Of a stretch of 64,000 bases of DNA, positions 58,480 through 64,000 are shown piece by piece (positions within the stretch are counted from its first letter, which is position 1; every line of letters starts with the position of its first letter). The translations under genes and the position numbers were made by a program. Source of the stretch: Symbiodinium natans (Eukaryota; Sar; Dinophyceae; Suessiales; Symbiodiniaceae); assembly GCA_905221605.1 (NCBI GenBank), contig CAJNDS010002760.1, forward strand, positions 37,501 to 101,500, given 5' to 3'. The notes below the pieces were generated by a model. It did not search any database, was not told the origin of the DNA, and worked only from the letters and a program-made list of their open reading frames with translations.

Positions 58480-59049
58480 TTGCTTAAGAAGCCTCACACA
58501 ATAAATATTCTTCCTTATAAGGGTAATATAGGGATGTTTTTTGGGGGGGATCTTCAGCAACTAGTAGTTCAGCTCCTAGGTTTAGGTGGAGGGTTTGGGC
58601 CTTTAACAGGGGCAAGGACAGGATCTTTGCGTGTCTTCGACGTGCAGCGAGATGCAGACAAGATCTCTGCAGAAGTTCTTGTGGAAAAGGGGCGCATGGG
58701 TTCAGGGTTTGGAAAGCTGTTGCCTGACTTCTGGCCAAATATCATAGGGGAAAGCCTAGGGGGGGGGGGGGAAAGGGGGGGGAAGGGGGGGGGGGGGAAG
58801 GGGGGGGGGAAGGGGGGGGGAAGGGGGGGGGGGGGGGGGGGGGAAGGGGGGGGGAAGGGGGGGGGGGGGGGCAGTAAGGAGGGGAAAGGGGAACCCATGA
58901 AGATGGGGCTTCAGCGGTCGCGGGTGAACCCTAACATGTGCGAAGCTGCTTGCTACCCTTCCAGCAGAGGGACGCTGTCCATGTATATTCCTCACTGCGT
59001 TCGTAGCGGCATCATGCAGGAGACTGCGTCTGCATCGCTCCTGGTGTGA
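58480..59049 (+). CDS. long ORF with GGK linker, unknown product
   Basis: 189 codons from ATG to TGA with no telomere-like sequence inside. Part 1 contains SLRVFDVQRDADKISAEVLV and GKLLPDFWPNIIGES; a G-rich tract (58759-58871) encodes a Gly/Lys linker; part 2 reads SRVNPNMCEAACYPSSRGTL and MYIPHCVRSGIMQETASASL. The first 25 codons are AT-rich and may be intron or UTR. The frame across the G tract depends on its exact length. Confidence 0.42.
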   Translation: MLKKPHTINILPYKGNIGMFFGGDLQQLVVQLLGLGGGFGPLTGARTGSLRVFDVQRDADKISAEVLVEKGRMGSGFGKLLPDFWPNIIGESLGGGGERGGKGGGGKGGGKGGGRGGGGGGEGGGKGGGGGSKEGKGEPMKMGLQRSRVNPNMCEAACYPSSRGTLSMYIPHCVRSGIMQETASASLLV

Positions 59050-59321
59050 CGGTTGCAGTCCCCCTAAACCCTCAACACCTAGACCACCCATAAACCCCAA
59101 ATAATGAAAGCTGCCTGAACCCACGAAGCCTGTGAAGTGTTACCACCCCCGAAACCCTGCAAATTGCAAAGGCTTGGCTCAGGCGCGTAGAGTCTACTCG
59201 AAGCCTCACTACGAGGGCTGTATGAACTTAGTTCAGCCAAACTGCCGTGATATAGGGGTTGTATGAGGACCCTAAACCCTAAACCCTAAACCCTAAATGC
59301 TCGTGCTCCCAAGCGCCCAAG

Positions 59322-59369
59322 GTCACGATGTACCAGTGCTGGCCGCCCAACGGCAGCATCCTCGCCCAG
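59322..59369 (+). CDS. exon with possible GA donor
   Basis: Acceptor GCGCCCAAG, then 16 codons VTMYQCWPPNGSILAQ with every third position G or C; composition changes abruptly at CAG|GATCAATC. An open frame continues past it, so GA-AG splicing is inferred from composition. Confidence 0.52.
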
Positions 59370-59460
59370 GATCAATCAGGGGCTCGGGGTGTATCAGGTG
59401 CTGCCCTTATTCCTCTTAAGGGTTTTAGGGGTTTAGGGTTTAGGGGTTTAGGGTTTAGGG

Positions 59461-59677
59461 CTAGGACCCGGAGTAGGCCCTCGATTTTCCTTTTCTTAGT
59501 AGCTGAGTGAGCACACTTTACACTTTTTGGGATACTATAATCCCCCTATAGAACTGAAAGTTTACACTTTTTTGGGGCTTATGAACTTAGCAACTAAGTT
59601 TTTATAAGGGTTATGGGGTTCCCTTATAGTCCAAAAAGGGCACCCTTTTTTTTCCTAGGCTACTCCTGGGTCTGGGG
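59461..59677. mobile_element. family C copy 5 carrying a family K element
   Basis: CTAGGACCCGGAGTAGGCCC to GCTACTCCTGGGTCTGG. A second palindrome (59505-59615, CTTAGTAGCTGAGTG to ACTTAGCAACTAAG, core GGGATACTATAATCCCC) is inserted in it. Confidence 0.83.
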
Positions 59678-59914
59678 TAGTATGGCACCTGAGCTATGAT
59701 AAACATGGAGAAGAAGGATGATTCAGGGGTTCAGGGCGTAGCAGGTAGAGCATCTTAACATATCTTAGTTATGATCGAATGGAGAGTAAGAACATGCTTA
59801 TCGGGCTTGGGGGGTGGGTGGGCGTTGATGAGCTTAGGGTTAAGAGTCGGATGCCGGAAGGCGCTTGTGTCGCGCGAGCCCATGAGCTGATCATGGGAAC
59901 GTTCTCGTCCCTAA

Positions 59915-60065
59915 CCCTAAAACCCTAAAACCCTGAAACCCTAAAACCCCAAAACCCAAAAACCCTAAAACCCAAAAACCCAAAAACCCTAAAACCCTAA
60001 AACCCTAAAACCCTAAAACCCTAAAACCCTAAAACCCTAAACCCTGAAACCCGAAATCCTAAACC
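59915..60065. repeat. (CCCTAAAA)n variant array
   Basis: About 16 octamers, C3TA4 with C3A5 variants; the reverse complement is the T4AG3 unit. Confidence 0.93.
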
Positions 60066-60078
60066 CGGGCGTACTCAG

Positions 60079-60113
60079 GAGGAGCACAGGAGGAGCTGTT
60101 GCTCAGCTCACGG
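60079..60113 (+). CDS. candidate short exon
   Basis: Acceptor GCGTACTCAG, donor TCACGG|GTCGGT. Frame RSTGGAVAQLT. Confidence 0.38.
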
Positions 60114-60292
60114 GTCGGTTTGGGGTGTAGGGTTTTGGGGCAAGGAACCAGCAAGCACACATGAAAAAACGCCACAGACTTCCCTAAACCCTAAACACTT
60201 AACTATAAACCCTAAACCCTAAACCCCAAACCCTAAACCCTAAACCCTAAACCCTAAACTTCCCCAAGCCTTGCTCTTGCCTTGATCTTCAG

Positions 60293-60349
60293 TCGCCACC
60301 CCGAGGCAACCTGAATCGACCTCGACCCTTGGGAGTTGAGGGCTTTTAG
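60293..60349 (+). CDS. candidate terminal exon
   Basis: Very good pyrimidine tract and acceptor GCCTTGATCTTCAG. Open as SPPRGNLNRPRPLGVEGF plus stop, or ATPRQPESTSTLGS plus stop. Confidence 0.48.
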   Translation, partial: SPPRGNLNRPRPLGVEGF

Positions 60350-60501
60350 CCCCTCTTAGCTCTGAGCCTGAACATTCGCATAAATCCCTAAACCCTAAAC
60401 CCTAAACCCTAAACCCTAAACCCCAAACCCTAAACCCTAAACCCCAAACCCTAAACCCTAAACCCTAAACCCTAAACCCCCAAAACAGCCCTCGGATGTA
60501 G

Positions 60502-60579
60502 GACAAGGAGCAGCAGGAAGAGTACAAGCGACGAATCAAGCTTATGACCGAAGAAAAGAAAGCGAAGCGCGGCTCTCAG
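60502..60579 (+). CDS. exon, charged helix of unknown protein
   Basis: Acceptor CTCGGATGTAG, donor GGCTCTCAG|GTTCCG. Exactly 26 codons: DKEQQEEYKRRIKLMTEEKK then AKRGSQ, a coiled-coil-like segment. C-type array upstream and G-type array downstream. Confidence 0.83.
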
Positions 60580-60966
60580 GTTCCGGGTGTTTAGGGTTTA
60601 GGGTTTAGGGTTTAGGGTTTGGGGTTTAGGGTTTAGGGTGTTAGGGTTCAGGGTCTATAGGGCTTTTGTAAGTGTTTATAGGGTTGATGTACGGGCTTTT
60701 AGGGTTTAGGGGTTAATTAGGGTTTAGGGCCTTTAGGGTTTAGGGCTGAGGGTCTTAGGGTTTAGGGTGTTCGGGTCTAGGGTCTATAGGGCTGATGTAA
60801 GGGTTCGTGGGCTTAATGCAAGGGTTTGTAGGGTGCTCAGGTTTAGGAACTTCAGGGTTTAGGGCTGAGGGTGTCCTAGGATTTTGGGTCTGGGGCTTAT
60901 GCAAGGTTTCATCGGCTTGATGCAAGGGTTTGAAGGCTTTTGGGATTAGGGTGCTCAGGTTTAGGG

Positions 60967-61122
60967 TCCCTGTTTAGACGCTCCCGGGGGGTTTCTATGA
61001 TTTTATCAGGGAGGAGTTTGGGTAAGTTTAAAAGGGGCAGCGATGCCCGGCTATCTTTCTTAAAGGCGCGCCACGTGGAAATTTCTGTATGGAGGGACCC
61101 CCAAACAGTCAGCGTGTCCTGA
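60967..61122 (+). CDS. possible coding island, basic
   Basis: Frame LFRRSRGVSMILSGRSLGKF, KRGSDARLSFLKARHVEISV, WRDPQTVSVS, TGA. The 5' side is decayed G-type sequence; the last 28 codons are the most protein-like. Confidence 0.42.
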   Translation, partial: SLFRRSRGVSMILSGRSLGKFKRGSDARLSFLKARHVEISVWRDPQTVSVS

Positions 61123-61379
61123 ATATCACAGCCAATTTGACTTAATAGAGGAGGCCCCTTCTAAACCAGGTGCAACAGTAAACCCTAAACCCTAAACCCT
61201 GAACCCTAAACCCCTGAATCCTTAAACCTGGTGGCTCCGGTGGCTGTCTCCCAAAATCGCAGGGGTAAGCCTTTTAACCCCAAATAGAATACAATCGGAA
61301 CCCCCTGGTAACCTTAAACCAAAAGAAAAAAGAGTTTAGGGTTAGGTTTTTAGGGTTTGGGGTTCAGGGTTTAGGAAGC

Positions 61380-61500
61380 CCACAAAGCTGGTGGCTGTTT
61401 CCCAAAAAGGGGGGGGGGGGGAGGGGTTCCCCTTCTAACCCCGAGTTTAGAATCCCCGTAAGGGGACCCCCCAAAAGGGTACCCCCATTTTCGGAAACCT
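61380..61500. mobile_element. MITE-like element, family M copy 6
   Basis: GGCTGTTTCCCAAAAAGGGG to CCCCATTTTCGGAAACCTG. A related block lies just upstream at 61232-61320. Confidence 0.55.
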
Positions 61501-61609
61501 GAAGCCAAAAGAAAGAGTCTAGGGTTTGGGGTTTAGGTTTTGGGGTTTAGGGTTTAGGGCTTTCTAAACCACAAACCTTCTAAGTTTTCTATTTCTTTGG
61601 TTTGTGCAG

Positions 61610-61638
61610 GGCTGGGTTGGAGTCTGATAGCTCTTTTG
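61610..61638 (+). CDS. candidate short exon
   Basis: Excellent acceptor TTTCTTTGGTTTGTGCAG; frame AGLESDSSF; donor CTTTTG|GTTTTT. Confidence 0.48.
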
Positions 61639-61718
61639 GTTTTTTGGGGGTTTAGGGGTTAAGGGTGTTAGGGTTTTAGTGTTTTAGGGTTTTCGGGTTT
61701 TAGGGCTTTAGGGTTTAG

Positions 61719-61840
61719 GGTTTGGGGTGCGCCGTTCCAAGCGCTTGGGGTGGGGGTGGGCGCATCCTCGGCTGGCCCCGAGGTTTCTTGATTACGACTG
61801 CAACACGGGCATTTGGAAATTTGCCGTGGAGCACTTCTGA
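61719..61840 (+). CDS. terminal exon, unknown protein
   Basis: Acceptor TTTAG is the last unit of a G-type array. 39 codons follow: FGVRRSKRLGWGWAHPRLAP, RFLDYDCNTGIWKFAVEHF, TGA, with GC-rich third positions. Confidence 0.57.
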
Positions 61841-62025
61841 ACATTCAGGCCATAGGCTTGCCGTATATAGTTCTGGGTGCCCTTATATACCGTAACCAAC
61901 CCCAAACGGGCACCCTTAGGGTTTAGGGTCTAGGGTTTGGGGTTTAGGGTTTAATGGTCAATGGTTCCGAGTACTCGTATGAGCCTGTTGGCTTGTCTGC
62001 GAGGTCCACTCTGTCCTTTTTGTAG

Positions 62026-62089
62026 GATGAGTCCTTCCGCAAAAGGCTGGGAAGGCCCTCCACCGTTGGCCAGGAGCCACAACTCTTAT
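62026..62089 (+). CDS. exon (set 62 kb, exon 1)
   Basis: Strong acceptor CTGTCCTTTTTGTAG, donor CTCTTAT|GTAGGG. Frame DESFRKRLGRPSTVGQEPQL L, leaving one base that fits the next exon. Confidence 0.8.
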
Positions 62090-62206
62090 GTAGGGTTTAG
62101 GGTTTAGGGCTTAGGGTTCCAGAATGTGGCTCATTAGACGGCCTTCCGGTGGAAGATACTTGCCCCCGCCTCTGTACCGAATGCTGCCCCCGCCTTCTGT
62201 TTGCAG

Positions 62207-62244
62207 GCGTGGACTTCAATTGTCCCATACCCCACAACTCCTCA
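62207..62244 (+). CDS. exon (set 62 kb, exon 2)
   Basis: Acceptor CCGCCTTCTGTTTGCAG; in phase (C)VDFNCPIPHNSS. The donor CTCA|GTAGCT lies in the arm of a family K MITE. Confidence 0.76.
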
Positions 62245-62325
62245 GTAGCTTTTGGGGATACTATAATCCCCTATAGAACTGCAAGTGTGCTCTTTTTTGG
62301 GGGCTTCTGAACTCAGCATCTAAGA
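62242..62325. mobile_element. family K copy 2, forming an intron
   Basis: CTCAGTAGCTTTTGGGGATA to GAACTCAGCATCTAAG with the palindromic core GGGGATACTATAATCCCC, matching the element nested at 59505. It makes up nearly all of intron 62245-62337. Confidence 0.82.
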
Positions 62326-62337
62326 CCCTAGCCCCAG

Positions 62338-62377
62338 TCCCACGAAGCCTCAGCACTGCCTTGGAGACCAAACGAAG
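62338..62377 (+). CDS. exon (set 62 kb, exon 3)
   Basis: Acceptor CCTAGCCCCAG, 12 nt after the MITE end. In phase 0: SHEASALPWRPNE. Possible GC donor GAAG|GCTTTAGG. Confidence 0.65.
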
Positions 62378-62656
62378 GCTTTAGGGTTTCGGGCTTTGGG
62401 TTTAGGGTTTAAAAAGTGCAGGGTTTAGGGTTTAATGCTAGAATCCCTGGAGGGCCCTGTGCTCAAGCATAGTTTTCAAGAACGATCCTTTGGGGGCATA
62501 TTGCCCTATATGGCATGTATTTTGGGGCTGTCGTGCTTTGGGCGACAGGTCTATGAGTCTATGAAGTTTTTGTTATAGGGTCTTAAGTGGCAATGTGCTT
62601 ATCACAACGTAACAAGTCAAACACCACACTTGGTGCTCCAGCGCCTGTTCTCCTAG

Positions 62657-62784
62657 ATGCGTACCGGCCTGGCCGGCCGAAACGGCCGGGCCCCAAGTTA
62701 GCCAGGCCAAGCTGGCCGCCTGTTTCAACCAAGCGCGCCGAACTGCAGCAGGATGCGCAGCGCGTGCCTCACGGCGCATGTGCT
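62657..62784 (+). CDS. exon, Pro/Arg/Lys-rich
   Basis: Acceptor GCCTGTTCTCCTAG, donor GTGCT|GTCCTAAACC that leads into a C-type array. 42 codons: AYRPGRPKRPGPKLARPSWP, PVSTKRAELQQDAQRVPHGA, CA. The 68-codon minus frame over the same bases is its shadow. Confidence 0.67.
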
Positions 62785-62905
62785 GTCCTAAACCCTAGCC
62801 CTAAACCCTAAATTGGCCCTAAACCCTAACTCCCTCAGCCCTGGATCATATAGACGTCCCTATAATTACAAGCTCCAAAACCCGAAGCCCTCTACACAAC
62901 CGAAG

Positions 62906-62942
62906 CGCTTTCTGGTGGCACATGCGCAAAACAGAGCCATGG
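62906..62942 (+). CDS. candidate short exon
   Basis: Acceptor ACAACCGAAG, donor GCCATGG|GTTCCC. Frame RFLVAHAQNRAM; another frame (AFWWHMRKTEPW) is open. Confidence 0.4.
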
Positions 62943-63181
62943 GTTCCCCTCCTACCCCTTCTATACTACCCCGACTAGATTCCCCCCATAATTAAGGCCT
63001 GTGTAGGCCAATCTAGGCATAATTAAGCCGATTTACGGTTAAACCCAGGTGGGGGTAGCCCTAAACCCTCAACCCTCAACCCTAAACCCTAAACCCTAAA
63101 CCCCAAACCCAGTATGGAGGGGGGGTAGTAGGGAAACCCACGAAAGAATGGTGACCAAAGCGGCGCTGCCGCCCCCCGCAG

Positions 63182-63221
63182 CCTGAATGAACAGCAGAGA
63201 TTCTTGCTGACCCAAGCATAG
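63182..63221 (+). CDS. candidate terminal exon
   Basis: Acceptor GCCGCCCCCCGCAG; LNEQQRFLLTQA then TAG. Confidence 0.45.
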
Positions 63222-63409
63222 GGCTCAGCCTTTGTACGGGGATTATGGTCGAGGGTTGAGGGTTTTAGGGTTCAGGGTTTACGCTTTACATAGGGTTTGG
63301 GGTTTAGGGTTAGTCTTTGTGATGCTTGGGTTCAGGGCTTTAGGATGATATACCCTACGAAGCAAGGGTATGATGCACAGAAAAGCCCTAAGACCAAAAC
63401 CCTAAACCC

Positions 63410-63527
63410 TAAACCCTGATCTTCGGGTTCATCTGGTCCCCGTGGATGAATGTGTGCATTAGTTTTCATCACGTACGAAGTCTGCAGGCGGAACTGCTGT
63501 CCCAGAAAGAGTTCACAAGAATTGCAA
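63410..63527 (+). CDS. candidate exon, membrane segment then helix
   Basis: After a C-type array: LIFGFIWSPWMNVCISFHHV then RSLQAELLSQKEFTRIA; donor TTGCAA|GTAGTAGGG. An internal acceptor TACGAAG is possible. Confidence 0.47.
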
Positions 63528-63685
63528 GTAGTAGGGCTTAGGGTTTAGGGTTTAGGGTTTAGGGTTTAGGGTTTAGGGTTTAGGGTTTAGGGTTTAGGAT
63601 TTGTCGCGGTTAGGTAGCTAATTACTTTCAAACAGCAAAGGGCATTTGACATGGGTTGTTGCTTAACACAACTTGTCATTCAGTG

Positions 63686-63806
63686 TGCGGCCTCGGGGAC
63701 TAAACGAACCCTATAATTGGGACAAAATATTAGACCCAATGATACTGCAAGCCCTACGAGGGCATATGGACCATAAACCCTTTTATTCCATTTAGTCCTC
63801 GAGGAC
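63686..63806. mobile_element. MITE-like element adjoining an exon
   Basis: Inverted ends CCTCGGGGACTAAA and TTTAGTCCTCGAGG (one mismatch). The 3' arm supplies the acceptor TTTAG for the next exon. Confidence 0.75.
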
Positions 63807-63851
63807 GGCGAAGGCCGGTATGGCGGGAGGGGGCTGAGAAGCCTGAATCTC
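63796..63851 (+). CDS. candidate exon, partly MITE-derived
   Basis: Acceptor CCATTTAG in the MITE arm, donor AATCTC|GTTTAGG. Frame LEDGEGRYGGRGLRSLNL; the first four codons come from the MITE end. Confidence 0.47.
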
Positions 63852-64000
63852 GTTTAGGTGTTTAAGGTTTTGGGCTTGCATGTTCAGGGTTTAGGGGTTG
63901 TAAGATGCGATTAGCTGTGTTTGGGCCGTGGTTTGTACCGACCGAGACACCCCAATGGCAGTTCCATCTCGAGGGTGTTTGTTGTTCGCCTAAGCGTCAG

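Larger units (their letters stand above)
114..63418. repeat. C-type telomere-like arrays (CCCTAAA)n, dispersed
   Basis: Interstitial arrays read as CCCTAAA on the plus strand. Main blocks (approximate): 114-170, 480-555, 3655-3860, 4790-4897, 5393-5548, 6000-6112, 7412-7456, 8217-8270, 9541-9607, 11005-11130, 11272-11346, 12415-12632, 14000-14140, 15030-15187, 16938-17020, 21600-21675, 24789-24925, 27862-28240, 29538-29608, 30157-30350, 31370-31510, 33380-33440, 34207-34418, 35040-35295, 36545-36832, 36970-37075, 38420-38870, 40555-40655, 42681-42730, 45557-45635, 46133-46290, 47536-47757, 48120-48290, 48772-48825, 50450-50514, 52568-52635, 54212-54448, 54530-54615, 55430-55650, 56020-56175, 56655-56725, 57380-57545, 58345-58405, 59915-60065, 60185-60260, 60385-60480, 63060-63112. 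They usually stop 0-50 nt before a candidate exon. Confidence 0.97.
642..63600. repeat. G-type telomere-like arrays (TTTAGGG)n, dispersed
   Basis: The same unit in opposite orientation. Main blocks (approximate): 642-935 (decayed), 3990-4070, 4251-4345, 4976-5275, 5600-5860, 6700-6795, 7984-8078, 8790-8905, 10625-10702, 10740-10970, 12719-12770, 12820-13095, 14248-14315, 14820-14880, 15282-15630, 16665-16725, 21463-21513, 21795-21925, 22467-22515, 24127-24220, 24583-24640, 28296-28550, 30432-30510, 30607-30698, 32475-32590, 33600-33765, 34508-34595, 35378-35990, 36126-36198, 38375-38410, 39183-39234, 39828-39920, 40750-40885, 41678-41815, 42815-42970, 44060-44135, 45940-46025, 46527-46570, 46721-46766, 47022-47130, 47405-47487, 49244-49285, 50552-50660, 51766-51860, 53995-54110, 55207-55245, 56269-56400, 60590-60960, 63536-63600. 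Many begin exactly at an exon's donor, as GTTTAGGG, GTAGGG or GTTAGGG. Confidence 0.97.

Noticed and set aside
1-64000. tRNA, rRNA, snRNA, spliced-leader genes
   Set aside because: I looked for conserved boxes and hairpin layouts and found none that I could support by eye; tRNAscan-SE and Rfam searches would settle this.

Overview
This window reads as nuclear DNA of a eukaryote with a very intron-rich, repeat-riddled genome. A dinoflagellate or close alveolate relative is the most likely source. The telomere-type unit TTTAGGG, about even base composition, many short exons (30-140 nt) and GT, GC and possible GA donors with AG acceptors all fit that. The assignment is inference: chromerids, pelagophytes or green algae with the same telomere unit are not excluded. 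There is no prokaryotic gene organisation. I recognise no rRNA, tRNA or CRISPR, and no protein is identifiable by family from sequence alone.

Layout. Four kinds of sequence are interleaved from end to end. (1) Well over a hundred interstitial telomere-like arrays, either C-type (CCCTAAA)n or G-type (TTTAGGG)n on the plus strand, with local variants such as T4AG3, C4A4, C3A4 and TTTCGGG. (2) Short non-repetitive islands with open frames bounded by splice sites, which I annotate as candidate exons, nearly all on the plus strand. (3) Short palindromic elements of about 80-180 bp (MITE-like), in at least 15 recurrent families that I label A-O for this window only. (4) Minisatellites, poly-G tracts and microsatellites. 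The best protein signal is in 21.7-24.8, 29.6-34.6, 41.8-47.9, 49.5-51.8, 53.2-57.1 and 60.5-63.9 kb.

Organisation. C-type arrays usually lie just upstream of an exon and G-type arrays just downstream, so most introns start G-rich and end C-rich and their two ends are complementary. Several exon sets join in phase across introns made almost only of a telomere-like array (46721-46774, 34507-34607) or of one MITE (43784-43969, 62245-62337). Arrays also sit inside MITE loops, and several arrays or elements are flanked by 9-26 bp direct repeats. The simplest reading is an intron-creating system in which MITEs and telomere-repeat insertions spread into genes and are spliced out.

Limits. All exon calls come from reading frames, splice-site context and phase, without alignments or transcripts. 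Splice junctions may be off by a few bases, and several islands are open in more than one frame. Exons are listed one by one because they cannot be grouped into genes reliably, apart from the in-phase sets named in the entries. Stretches not listed hold array remnants, MITE debris or sequence in which I see nothing definite.
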